The notes under the pieces: generated by a model
The model's input: the letters and a program-made list of their open reading frames with translations, nothing else
The model's database searches: none
Told to the model about the DNA's origin: nothing
In this document: in pieces, positions 1 to 9,080 of the stretch
Layout of the letters: each line of letters starts with the position of its first letter
Position numbering within the stretch: the first letter of the stretch is position 1
Assembly: GCA_937876225.1 (NCBI GenBank)
Contig: CALFIC010000142.1
Span: 1 to 27,904, forward strand
Length of the DNA stretch: 27,904 nucleotides
Source of the DNA: an uncultured Chloroflexota bacterium
GTDB lineage: Bacteria; Chloroflexota; Chloroflexia; Chloroflexales; Roseiflexaceae
Reading direction: 5' to 3'
Position numbers and translations under genes: made by a program

Positions 1-26
1 AGTTCAGACGTGTGCTCTTCCGATCT
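1..26. other. Illumina TruSeq adapter remnant (not genomic)
   Basis: The first 26 bases, ending GTGCTCTTCCGATCT, match the 3' part of the TruSeq read-2 adapter. This is untrimmed library sequence at a contig end. The protease reading frame continues through it only by chance, so any residues translated from bases 1-26 are artificial. The right edge of the window shows no adapter. Confidence 0.95.
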
Positions 27-2528
27 GGTAAAGCCTGCGACGGATGGTTTGGTGACAAGCGAAGCGCGCGTTGATTTGGCACTTACCGAGTTATCACCGA
101 GTTGGCCAAAGCGATTGCGTCCCCAACACCAGGCATTGCCGTCGTTGGTGATGGTACAGCTGTGATCAGTACCAACCGCAGTGGTTTTGGCAGTGGTGGT
201 ATCACTGAGACATTTGTAGATACGCACGTCATCGATGTACCAGCCGTTATTGTCGCCCGATACGTCAGTACCGATGCGGAATCGGAAGCGTACCGGACTA
301 CCGGCTAGTGTACTCAAATCGACCTTGCTTGATATATAACCACTGCTTGCAGCGACGAATGCGGAGCGCGTTTTGAGGACGTTTGTACTACTCACCCCTG
401 GTCCACTACCTGTAGCGGTAATTCTTCCGTTATAGCCATTGGTGATGATGAGTGAGCCGGCGTCATTCCACGTCGCAGAATTATTGATGCTATACTCGAG
501 TACGCCACCATCAAAAAATTCCGCGGTAGGTGAGATATAATTGCTACTTTCAAACTCAAACGAGTGTTTGAAGGTCAAAAATGCCCCGGCCGGAATGGTC
601 ACGTTTTTGACCATATTGATTGAGCTGTCTGTGGTGGTATTTAAATTGTTGCCCCACAAATTACCGACACCACTGGTGGCGTATTTGCCGTTGCCATAGA
701 TATCAAGGCTGCCAGGGTTGTACCAGACGACTTTGGGCTTTTGGGCAGCCCAATTACCACTGGTGGCGATTTCGAAATTATCTGACCAGACATTGACGGG
801 TGTTTGCCCAGCGCTACACAGTGCGGCGTCCGTCGCAGGTGCATTGGTTGGGGTGGTGAGCATCTCAGTTGCGGTGACTGTTTTGGCGACTTGGGTACAA
901 TCAGCACTGCTCATGCTGGCGATGCCGAGGTTTACCAAATCACTACAGGCACTATTGAGAGCAACGCCGAGGTCGTAATAATCACTCCCCGATGTAAGAT
1001 AGGTAGTCAATACACGATAATAAATTTGGGCAACTTTGGTGCTGCCAATTCCGGTGATGGTTTGACCGTTGAAGGTGTCGCCATCGGTCATTAAATAGGC
1101 GGCTTTGTTGTTGACACCACTATTCGTGTGGACACCGCCTGAATCGTTATATCCGCCGTAGCTTGGTGCATTCGGTGTGGTGTAATTTACATAATATGTG
1201 GTATCAGTCATTTTATCGGGTTGCTGATGTTCATGCGGGTTCGACATGGAGCGGATAACCCCGATTGAGGCTGGCAAATCTTCTCCCATCTGCCACTTCA
1301 CGCTAGGGTCATCATTGCTACTACCGACAAATGATTGATCGATTAATTCGCCAAACACATCAGACATGGATTCGTTGATGGCACCTGATTGGAAGTAATA
1401 AAAGAGGGAGGCAGTACGTTCGGTGACGCCGTGGGTTAATTCGTGACCGACCACGTCGTCTGCAGAAGCAAAGCCTGTGCCGTAGGTCATTTGGACACCA
1501 TTCCAATAGGCGTTCTCATACGGGCAGGTGTCTCCTTTGGGACAGTAATTGACCAACGAAATCAAGCGCATGCCTTTGTTGTCGATGCTATCACGACCAA
1601 GGACAGTATAAAAAAAGTCATAGGTCGCTTTGGTGTAGTCCCATGCCAAATTAACATCTGTATTGACCACTGGTGCGCCATTGAGCCGCGCTGCTTTGGC
1701 ATCAGTATTGCAGTTGTTATTTGAATCATAATCAGTATCCACGACACCATTGCTATTACACACCCGTTGATTGAGGGCATGCGCGATTTGATTGAAATGG
1801 AGCGTCACGATACCATTGGCTGCATTGACGAGCACAAGTTCGCGGAATGGTTCAGCACCTTGTTGGCCACGTACTTCGGTACGCCAATTGAGGGTGGTGA
1901 TACGTGCCCCAGGTCCACCGAGTAATTGTGGATTGTAAATCCACAATGTTGACTTGGTCACACTAAGCGTATTGACATCAACGCCGTATTGTTTCGCAAT
2001 GTAATTCAATGCAATGGTACTCGCAGTATCGTTGTCGATAGCGGGTGTCGTGTTGACGGTGATATTGGGCAAAATCTCGCCGTTTACCGAAGTGACATTG
2101 CGTTGTTGATTGATGTGGACGTTGAGTTCACCTGCCATTACGGGAATCGTGCGATAGACCTGCTGAAAGCGTACAAAGCCATCGGCGTTAGTTGTTCTTT
2201 CTTGTTTGAGAAGTGTCAATTCGGTTTGTTGGCTCCGCACGCCCATGATTTGGCCATAGCTTCCCAAAAAAGCCCGGGCGATTTGTTCGTCATTGGCATC
2301 TGTGGCAAGGCTACGCGACTTTGGGACGGCATTTTGCGGTGGGATAGTAATAAAATTTGCCGGATTGAGCGAGTCTTGTTGCCATATTTTGGCACCATTT
2401 TGGGTATCTACCGCTAATTGCTGTGCGATATCACTGTCACTAGGGGATGACGGAGTCGCACTGGCATGATTACCAGTGAATGCGATTACGAGTAATACGA
2501 TCCAAAAAATGGATAATTTGCGTGACAT
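27..2528 (-). CDS. Secreted M4 (thermolysin-family) zinc metalloprotease with C-terminal RCC1-type repeat, 3' end missing
   Basis: Secreted neutral metalloprotease; 834 codons are visible and the stop is lost at the contig edge. The ATG at 2528 has AAAGGA just upstream. A signal peptide runs over residues 1-24 (MSRKLSIFWIVLLVIAFTG, cleavage after HASA). It is followed by an FTP/PepSY-type propeptide (about 55-200) and the M4 catalytic domain (about 210-540). Zinc ligands are visible as HELTH (His362, His366, catalytic Glu363) and Glu386 in GAINESMSD; the 20-residue gap from His366 to Glu386 equals that of thermolysin. The acid/base His467 lies in GGVHTNSGVNNKA. Residues about 575-780 look like a MAM/jellyroll-like beta domain ending GWYIDDVRIYKC. 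Residues about 785-834 (CTITNDGNAWCWGRNRFGQLGD) are an RCC1 propeller blade, unusual on an M4 protease; further blades were probably lost with the 3' end. The same frame was confirmed at the start codon, HELTH, the jellyroll end and the RCC1 motif. The family is certain; the length and C-terminal domain number are unknown. Confidence 0.93.
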
Positions 2529-2726
2529 AAAAATCCTTTTGTCCAAATGACGTAAATACGAATATTGAATGAGTGTATAAAGTTATCTGTAGCATAACAT
2601 ACATCATGACGATTCTCAGCTGGGTTTTGTTCGATTTCTATATTGTCACCATATCTCGCTCCAATACGGTGGCGATTGGTACGGTAGAATTAGTTAATAT
2701 CAAATAGTACACAAGGAATTGCAGCA

Positions 2727-3473
2727 ATGATTCAACGCATGTGGGCAGGAATGTTGTTGCCGTGGCAGGCATGGGGTGAATTACGCCAAATCAAGGCACG
2801 GTGGTATGTTGTGATACCTGTGTTGCTGAATATCACGTTTGCCTATTTGTTGTTTCGTTATGGATTGTCAGGGTATTTGATTACGCAATTTACGACATTA
2901 CTTGATGGACGAATGCCGCCAACGATGCATTGGATTGTTCCGAGTGTTCATACAATCCTCGATGTATTGGCGTTTGTGTTAGTGACGTTTATGGCGGTAC
3001 GGTTGGGGACGATTATTGGCAGTCCGTTTTTTGCGATTATCGCCGACCGATTTGATCGGCAGTACTTGGCATATGACGATACTCCTACCATGTCATTTGT
3101 ATGGAGTATTGTGACGGCGCTATGGTTTGAAGTGCGCAAAATTGTGCTGTTGGTCGTGATTTGGGCAATTGGAGTATTGATTGAATTTATTCCCGTGGTT
3201 GGACCATTATTCGGATTATGCTGGGTTATTATTGGCAGTGGATTTACGACGTTGCTCGATTATACGGATATTTCGATGGGCCGGCGTAATTTTACATTAC
3301 GGCAACGGACGGTATTTTTTTTGACTCATTTGCCCGAAACAATTGGTTTTGCGCTGGTGGTGACACCCTTTGTGGGATTTCCGGTAATCAATGTGTTTAG
3401 TATTCCGTTATTTGTGTGTGCCGGTATTGTGTTGTATGTGCGCTATTTGGCACCGGCCCATGGAGCGAAATAG
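2727..3473 (+). CDS. EI24/CysZ-family integral membrane protein
   Basis: 248-residue inner-membrane protein. The start MIQRMWAGMLLPWQAWGELR and the hydrophobic segments at about residues 28-45, 70-100, 135-175 and 205-242 fit the EI24 family (PF07264). That family includes the CysZ sulfate transporter and many uncharacterised bacterial proteins. The ATG is preceded by AAGGA about 8 bases upstream. It is a single gene, divergent from the protease across 198 bases and convergent with uxaA at a hairpin. No sulfate-assimilation gene is adjacent, so a CysZ function is not claimed although metX/metY lie about 6 kb away. Membrane topology is clear; the substrate is unknown. Confidence 0.75.
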   Translation: MIQRMWAGMLLPWQAWGELRQIKARWYVVIPVLLNITFAYLLFRYGLSGYLITQFTTLLDGRMPPTMHWIVPSVHTILDVLAFVLVTFMAVRLGTIIGSPFFAIIADRFDRQYLAYDDTPTMSFVWSIVTALWFEVRKIVLLVVIWAIGVLIEFIPVVGPLFGLCWVIIGSGFTTLLDYTDISMGRRNFTLRQRTVFFLTHLPETIGFALVVTPFVGFPVINVFSIPLFVCAGIVLYVRYLAPAHGAK

Positions 3474-3506
3474 CCCACGATTCGCATCAGTGATGCAAAT
3501 CGTGGG
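3474..3506. terminator. Hairpin between convergent genes, no U-tract
   Basis: Inverted repeat CCCACGATT / AATCGTGGG (9 bp), one C/A mismatch, then GCAT / ATGC around a small loop. It starts on the base after the EI24 stop and ends 11 bases before the uxaA stop. Neither strand has a T-run afterwards, so it may be a 3'-end stabiliser or a factor-assisted bidirectional terminator rather than a classical intrinsic one. Confidence 0.6.
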
Positions 3507-3517
3507 TATGCTGTGTA

Positions 3518-5059
3518 TTACATGGTGGCGCCGAGCATCCATGGATTGAATTCTTCTTCGCCGATATCTTGGGCTTCGCTGAGGCTCGCTTGACCAGAAG
3601 CGACGGCGATGAGGAGTTCAAAAATGCGTTCGCCTACTTGGGTGATAGATTCGTGACCGGTGATGATGGTGCCAGCGTTGATGTCCATATCAGCGCGCAT
3701 TCGTTCGTAAGTGGTGGAATTTGTAGCGATTTTGATGCTGGGGACTGGTTTGAAGCCAAAGCAGCTCCCGCGCCCCGTGGTAAAGGCAATGATGTTGCAG
3801 CCGCCGGCGACTTGACCGGTGGCCGAAACGGGATCGTAGCCGGGAGTGTCCATGTAGACGAACCCGGTACTGGTGATAGGTGCGGCATATTCATAGACGG
3901 CCTGGAGTGGCATACTGCCACCTTTGGCGACAGCCCCGAGGGATTTTTCGTAGATGGTGGTGAGGCCGCCCGCTTTGTTGCCGTGGCTCGGGTTGTTGTC
4001 GATCTCAAAGCCTTCGCGCTGGGTATAGTCTTCCCACCAGTGGATGCGTTCGATGAGTTTATCGGCAACTGCTTGGTTGACGGCTCGGCGAGTGAGTAAA
4101 TGTTCGGCGCCGTAGATTTCGGGGGTTTCGCTGAGGACTGCAGTCCCGCCGTGTTGGACGAGCAGGTCTACGGCGTGTCCGAGGGCTGGATTGGCGCTAA
4201 TACCACTGAATCCATCACTCCCACCGCATTGTAATGCCAACGAAAGCTTGCTGAGTGGTACTGGTTGGCGGGTATGTTGGTTGGCGAGTTGTAGTACTGG
4301 CTCGAGTGATTTAACGCCAAGTTCAATGGTGGCCGCTACGCCGCCCTCGTCTTGGATGGCGAGGTAGGCGGGCAAATTGTTGCTACCGAAGCGGGCGCGA
4401 TGGGCTTGAAAAAGTGATTCAAATTGATTGGTTTCGCATCCCAATCCCACAAACAAATACCCAGCGACATTGGGATTATGGGCGAATCCGGCGAGAGTGC
4501 GTTGGAGCATGCCGAGTTCGGGGCTACCGTCGCGGGTGGCACAGCCATGCTTGTGGCTCAGGACAATGATGTCAGTGACGTTGGGATAACGTGGTAACAA
4601 TTCGTGCTTGGCCCGTTCGACGATTTTGCGCACGGTATGTGAGGCACAATTGACGGTGGCAATGACCGCGACGGTATTGCGTGTGCCAGCACTACCGTCG
4701 GCACGCAGATAGCCGTTAAACGTGCGGGGTGTTGCAGGGATTGGGATATCGCGTATATCACTGCCGGTAGCGTAGTCGAGTTGCATGCTAGCAACGCTCA
4801 AATTGTGGGTATGGATGTGTTGGCCTGCAAGGATTGGTTGGGTCGCAAAGCCGATGATTTGACCATAGCGGCGAATCGGTGCGGCTAGTTCAATTGTCGT
4901 TAATGCAATTTTGTGGCCCGCACTGATAGTGCTTGCGAGTTGGATGGTGTAACCGGCAATTGTTAATTGACGTCCGGCACTCAATGGCACCAGCGCGATA
5001 GCGATATTGTCATCGGGATGCAGGCGAATTGCGGGTGTTTCTTGGAGCATGATTTGCAT
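3518..5059 (-). CDS. uxaA: Altronate dehydratase (UxaA family)
   Basis: Altronate hydrolase converts D-altronate to 2-keto-3-deoxygluconate in hexuronate (galacturonate) catabolism; it is cytoplasmic and metal dependent. The 513 residues are close to the ~495 of E. coli UxaA and include both parts: an N-terminal SAF domain (about 8-90, starting HPDDNIAIALVPLSAG) and the large catalytic part. Family signatures are visible: FNGYLRADGSAGTRNTVAV, ATVNCASHT, HKHGCATRDG, GLGCETNQ and LALQCGGSDGFSG, with conserved Cys residues. The ATG at 5059 has AAGGA about 7 bases upstream; an in-frame ATG at 5050 is an alternative. It lies 12 bases after the kinase stop, so both probably share a transcript. No other hexuronate genes are in the window. 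Related galactarate dehydratases are a less likely alternative. Confidence 0.88.
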   Translation of the reverse strand: MQIMLQETPAIRLHPDDNIAIALVPLSAGRQLTIAGYTIQLASTISAGHKIALTTIELAAPIRRYGQIIGFATQPILAGQHIHTHNLSVASMQLDYATGSDIRDIPIPATPRTFNGYLRADGSAGTRNTVAVIATVNCASHTVRKIVERAKHELLPRYPNVTDIIVLSHKHGCATRDGSPELGMLQRTLAGFAHNPNVAGYLFVGLGCETNQFESLFQAHRARFGSNNLPAYLAIQDEGGVAATIELGVKSLEPVLQLANQHTRQPVPLSKLSLALQCGGSDGFSGISANPALGHAVDLLVQHGGTAVLSETPEIYGAEHLLTRRAVNQAVADKLIERIHWWEDYTQREGFEIDNNPSHGNKAGGLTTIYEKSLGAVAKGGSMPLQAVYEYAAPITSTGFVYMDTPGYDPVSATGQVAGGCNIIAFTTGRGSCFGFKPVPSIKIATNSTTYERMRADMDINAGTIITGHESITQVGERIFELLIAVASGQASLSEAQDIGEEEFNPWMLGATM

Positions 5060-5071
5060 CGGAACGGTTCC

Positions 5072-8000
5072 TTACTTGGTAACTTGACTGAGTAACGATA
5101 CGAGAATTTGCATCTGTTGCTTGAGTTGTAATTCGTTCATTTGCACTGACGTGCGGATGATGCGATGGGGATGATATAACGGTATCGTTGCCGTTGTACG
5201 ACTGATGACACAGATGACCGTGCTTTCGGGTATGTCTTGTAATGACATTAATAATTGCTCATCAATGATAAGTAAGTCATGGCTGTCTGAGATATTATCG
5301 ACTTCAATGAGTGGTGTCGCGGTGAGTTCTCGTATCTTACTACAAATACTGACATAAAACTCCGTTGCCATTGTTTGTTGTGCGATGCGAATGCGCGGCG
5401 CATCGACCGTTGGCAGTTCAATAATAAAGCGAGTACCTCTTGGTTGCCGTTGCTGATACATGATCGTGCCATGGTGTTGTTGGATAATAGTGTGTACAAT
5501 TGCGAGTCCCAACCCGAGTCCTTCACCGATTTTGCGTGTGGTATAAAACGGGTCAAAAATATATTCACTGATATTTTTGTCGATACCACTGCCCGTATCA
5601 TCAATAAAAATTGTAACGATTTTGGGAGCTGTTACAAACGAAATTGTGAGTTCACGTGGAGTGCCGACATTGCGCATCGCATGGATGGCATTGTCAATCA
5701 TATTGACAAAAACTTGTTCAATTTGTGAATCTTGGCCCAAGATAATATAGTTTTCGTTTGGATAGGCATGCACGATACAGGTGATTTCTGCTTCTGCAAA
5801 AATCATCTGATATTGGTTCGTTATATGATGCACAAGCTGTATGATGTCTACGGCAATATGTTGACTCGCTTGTGGTTGCGCCAGCGACCGTAGTTGCTTG
5901 AGGATACGCCCGGCACGTTGTGACGTTTGATCGATTGTTTGCAAGTCTTTTTGGAGTTGTTCATCGTGCGTCTGCATCAATTGTAATTGCGTGATACCAC
6001 GAATCACCGCAATTGGATTATTGAGTTCATGGGCTACGCCTGCAATCATTTGTCCGAGCGAGACAAGTTTCTCGCGTTGTTTGATTCGGTTTTCGAGTTG
6101 GCGCATTGGTGTGATATCTTTGATGACGAGCAAAATATCTTGATTGTTGACGATACTGCTCGAAATAAGTGCAATAAACGATTGCTTATCACCACGGAGT
6201 AATGTAAATTCGAAACTATATGAGGGTTGTGATTTGAGACGTTCGATATGCGTGCTAAATTGGTCTTGATTGTCGATATGACATAACGAAATTAAAGGAA
6301 TGCCTTGGATCTGAATTGGATCATACCCAAGCAGGATTAATGGCCGTTTGTTCAGTGCATTTATGACCAACGTTGTACGATTACACAAAATCAAAATATC
6401 GGGAGAATTTTCGATGATTGACGAAAGGTGTGAGCGTATTTCTTCGGTGTCTTCATAGAGGTTGATATACCGTTCTGCTGCGTTTTGGAGTGATGCATGG
6501 AGGCGCGCATTGGTAATCGCGCGTGATAACTGGTTAGCGACGGTGTGCAAGATTTGAATATCACGGGGAGCAAATGGATTTGCACCATTAAATGGTCGCG
6601 ACGTCAAGATAATCCCGATATGTTTGCCATTATCACTGAGCGCTGCCCCAATCATGTTGCCAAAATTCTGGATTAAATGACTTGTCATGATACTTGCTTG
6701 GGGTGTATTGTAAATAGACATCTGAGAATCGTAATTATTCAATACCATATCGACAGCCCCACGAATAATTTCTGGTGAAGTAATAGCTTGTTCAATAATT
6801 GCAGCTGGAACATGGCGGTGGGCTGCCAAAAATGGTTCATTTTGATCATTTATGAGAATAATGCCAAGCATTTGGCCAAATTCGATTTCATCAAATATGT
6901 CAAGAGTGCGTTCGAGTAGAACATTGAGATCTAGCGAGCTATTGACAATCGACGTGATGTGTTGAAACATTGCTAACTCTTGCTCACGCAAGGTTTGGCG
7001 GTGTTCACTTTCACGCTGCTGGCGAATATCACGCATAGAAATCAGGATTTCTGGGGTTTGGTGTTCGTGTTTGATAAGCTGCGCTTCGATTTCAATCGGG
7101 ATCGACTGTTGGCGTAATTGATTCACAATTTCACTTTGCCAAATGAGTTTGTTGTGCTCACCGGATTCGAGGATGCGGCGTTTCGCGTGTAATTCCACTT
7201 GGTCGGTGATTGTAAAAAACGAACTAAATGTCAAAACATCGATGCTATCTACGCCAATTAGCCGCCGGGCTGCGTGATTCATATGAATCACAATATCATT
7301 TGCGTTGATGACAATAATCGGGTTGCTTGATTCGTTGATTAAAAATCGATACCGTCGTTCTGATTCGTTGAGTGCAGTAGTAAGTTGGAGTTGGTTATAA
7401 TGCGATGCTGCAAATTTGGCAAATTGGGTCGCGTATGGTACATCTTGACTCGTCAAGAATTCCTGGCGTTGATTGGTAATTAACAATACTCCGATTTGAG
7501 AATTATTGTGTTGTAATGGAACACTCACCACCACTCCAGTTTGGTGAATGTGCGCAATTTTTTCTGATAATAGTGTTGACAGTGATTGGACATCGATGAT
7601 GCGTTGCGGTGTATGCAATAAATCAGCATGCATAATTTGAATGGCATGTAGGTCTTTACTATTTGCTGCGGTATGCGTAATGGAATATGCGTGGGTGTTG
7701 TTATCGTACGTGGCAAATGACACATGTGTTGCATCAAATATACGCTGTGCCGAAATACAGACTTCAGTAAAAAAATCATAGTTTGATGAAATTTCAGTAA
7801 GTGCTCTGATTTCTTGATTGAGTCGTTGTAAACGTGTAATTTGTGATTCGAGTTGGGAGCGTGTGTAGAGCTGTGCAATGACCATATGAATGCTCGATAA
7901 CATTAATTTTGTCAATGCCGATACCCAATCCTTGAACGGACTAAATAACCCAATAATTCCAATAAATTGATCTTTCGATTGTAAAGGGATAGTAACATAT

Positions 8001-8743
8001 GCGCGTAAGCCGCTTGCGATAAATCTTTTTACAAATAACTCATTGAGTTGTGGCGGTAATTCGCCAAATGTTGCGGGGTCGAATTGGGCGTCGGTAGAGT
8101 TATTGGCTTGACTCGATAGAAAAGTAACCAATCCTTTGAGCGTCACAAATGCTTCGGGAGGTAAGCGTTGGCCAAATATCCATAAACCGGTGAAATCCAT
8201 TTCGGAATTAACCGTGTGTTGAGCGATGTTAATCGGCTGCTGTAATAACAAACAAAACACACCAATATTTACTTCTGTTAGATTTTTTTGCAACGCGAGC
8301 ATGACATTGTTGATATCTGATTCGGCTATTGTGTCAGTGACAAATTGTTGTATTGATTCATTTAGTTGTAAAATTTTTGATGGGACATAATGTTCAGTAA
8401 ACATAAAAATAAACGCATCTTGGTCTGGGAAATAACGGGCAAACACATCGTATTCAGCGGGTATATCGTTGCACGTGAGCTGACAAGTGGTTTCCAAATA
8501 ATTATCTGTAGTGCGTGTGGCAAGTATTGATTCGTGCAATGATACTGGCAGATTGGTATCAGTGATAAATTCAGAGATTGCGTGCCCCGTTAAATCGCGT
8601 GATGGGCGTTGAAAAAGGCGCTCAACGTGGGAATTGGCAAAGATGATATTCCCTGCGATATCAAGATTTAGGGCATACCACGGTGCATGATAACTGTTGC
8701 GTTGTGAGCCGCGCAGTGTAGTTGGGTGATTAATCGTACTCAT
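5072..8743 (-). CDS. Soluble multi-PAS/GAF sensor histidine kinase with degenerate receiver-like tail
   Basis: Large sensor kinase without a predicted transmembrane segment, so a cytoplasmic sensor. Approximate layout, numbered from the upstream ATG at 8749: PAS 25-120, GAF 130-300, GAF 315-455, PAS 465-580, GAF 595-750, PAS 770-885, HisKA 890-960, HATPase_c 1000-1115. The phospho-accepting His907 lies in GQMIAGVAHELNNP. The ATPase has an N-box (QVFVNMIDNAIHAM), a G1 box (DTGSGID) and a G2 box (GEGLGLGLAIV), so it should be active. The last ~100 residues have an alternating strand/helix pattern with HDLLIID in the place of a receiver strand 3, but no clear conserved Lys; they may be a degenerate receiver. 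The start is set at ATG 8743 because AAGGAC (8756-8751) is 8 bases upstream, while ATG 8749 would leave about 2 bases. The product is then 1223 residues. No response regulator is adjacent; downstream is uxaA. The ligand is unknown. Confidence 0.88.
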   Translation of the reverse strand: MSTINHPTTLRGSQRNSYHAPWYALNLDIAGNIIFANSHVERLFQRPSRDLTGHAISEFITDTNLPVSLHESILATRTTDNYLETTCQLTCNDIPAEYDVFARYFPDQDAFIFMFTEHYVPSKILQLNESIQQFVTDTIAESDINNVMLALQKNLTEVNIGVFCLLLQQPINIAQHTVNSEMDFTGLWIFGQRLPPEAFVTLKGLVTFLSSQANNSTDAQFDPATFGELPPQLNELFVKRFIASGLRAYVTIPLQSKDQFIGIIGLFSPFKDWVSALTKLMLSSIHMVIAQLYTRSQLESQITRLQRLNQEIRALTEISSNYDFFTEVCISAQRIFDATHVSFATYDNNTHAYSITHTAANSKDLHAIQIMHADLLHTPQRIIDVQSLSTLLSEKIAHIHQTGVVVSVPLQHNNSQIGVLLITNQRQEFLTSQDVPYATQFAKFAASHYNQLQLTTALNESERRYRFLINESSNPIIVINANDIVIHMNHAARRLIGVDSIDVLTFSSFFTITDQVELHAKRRILESGEHNKLIWQSEIVNQLRQQSIPIEIEAQLIKHEHQTPEILISMRDIRQQRESEHRQTLREQELAMFQHITSIVNSSLDLNVLLERTLDIFDEIEFGQMLGIILINDQNEPFLAAHRHVPAAIIEQAITSPEIIRGAVDMVLNNYDSQMSIYNTPQASIMTSHLIQNFGNMIGAALSDNGKHIGIILTSRPFNGANPFAPRDIQILHTVANQLSRAITNARLHASLQNAAERYINLYEDTEEIRSHLSSIIENSPDILILCNRTTLVINALNKRPLILLGYDPIQIQGIPLISLCHIDNQDQFSTHIERLKSQPSYSFEFTLLRGDKQSFIALISSSIVNNQDILLVIKDITPMRQLENRIKQREKLVSLGQMIAGVAHELNNPIAVIRGITQLQLMQTHDEQLQKDLQTIDQTSQRAGRILKQLRSLAQPQASQHIAVDIIQLVHHITNQYQMIFAEAEITCIVHAYPNENYIILGQDSQIEQVFVNMIDNAIHAMRNVGTPRELTISFVTAPKIVTIFIDDTGSGIDKNISEYIFDPFYTTRKIGEGLGLGLAIVHTIIQQHHGTIMYQQRQPRGTRFIIELPTVDAPRIRIAQQTMATEFYVSICSKIRELTATPLIEVDNISDSHDLLIIDEQLLMSLQDIPESTVICVISRTTATIPLYHPHRIIRTSVQMNELQLKQQMQILVSLLSQVTK

Positions 8744-8769
8744 AATCATTGTCCTTATCGAATGCTGTT

Positions 8770-8798
8770 ATTCTACCACGCTTGACATTTCATGCGAA
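8770..8798 (-). promoter_or_regulatory. Probable promoter of the kinase-uxaA unit
   Basis: Read on the minus strand: TTCGCA (8798-8793), a 17-base spacer and TAGAAT (8775-8770) preceded by TGG, an extended -10. It is about 27 bases upstream of the kinase start. Its -35 lies inside the spacer of the opposing metY promoter. Confidence 0.5.
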
Positions 8799-8810
8799 CT
8801 CTTTTATACT
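8782..8810 (+). promoter_or_regulatory. Sigma70-type promoter of the metY-metX operon
   Basis: TTGACA (8782-8787), a spacer of exactly 17 bases and TATACT (8805-8810). This near-consensus element would start transcription near 8817, about 20 bases before the S-box riboswitch. Confidence 0.8.
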
Positions 8811-8834
8811 CCGCAAACAAGTAAATATTGCGCA

Positions 8835-8974
<140 letters not shown>

Positions 8975-9030
8975 CATACGCGCGTGCGAGCTACACATGC
9001 ACTGTAGTTTGACGTACCCACGTAGTATTG

Positions 9031-9059
9031 CTCTTGTCAACCGACAAGGGTATTTTTTT
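9031..9059 (+). terminator. SAM-regulated intrinsic terminator (riboswitch expression platform)
   Basis: CTCTTGTC (9031-9038) pairs with GACAAGGG (9043-9050) around loop AACC, followed by TATTTTTTT. The 5' arm can instead pair over all 8 positions (two G-T) with GATGAGAG, the 3' strand of P1. With SAM bound, P1 holds GATGAGAG and the terminator forms; without SAM the antiterminator forms and metY is read. It lies 22 bases before the metY start. Confidence 0.88.
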
Positions 9060-9080
9060 GGTGTTTATGAGGAGTCAACC

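Noticed and set aside
1989..2417. 142-codon plus-strand frame
   Set aside because: Antisense to the propeptide region of the M4 protease, whose signal peptide, propeptide and zinc motif share one frame.
2529..2726. Promoters between the protease and EI24 genes
   Set aside because: Several AT-rich hexamers (TATACA leftward, TAGAAT rightward) occur but none has a matching -35 or extended TG, so no promoter is called.
2727..3473. Naming the EI24 protein as the sulfate transporter CysZ
   Set aside because: Family membership alone does not fix the substrate; no sulfate-assimilation genes are adjacent, and metX/metY are about 6 kb away under separate control.
3569..4099. 176-codon plus-strand frame
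   Set aside because: Antisense to uxaA, which has full family motifs in its own frame.
8997..9080. Longer metY start at ATG 8997
   Set aside because: The extra 28 codons cross the riboswitch terminator and T-run. ATG 9081 has a strong AGGAG and gives the normal family length.
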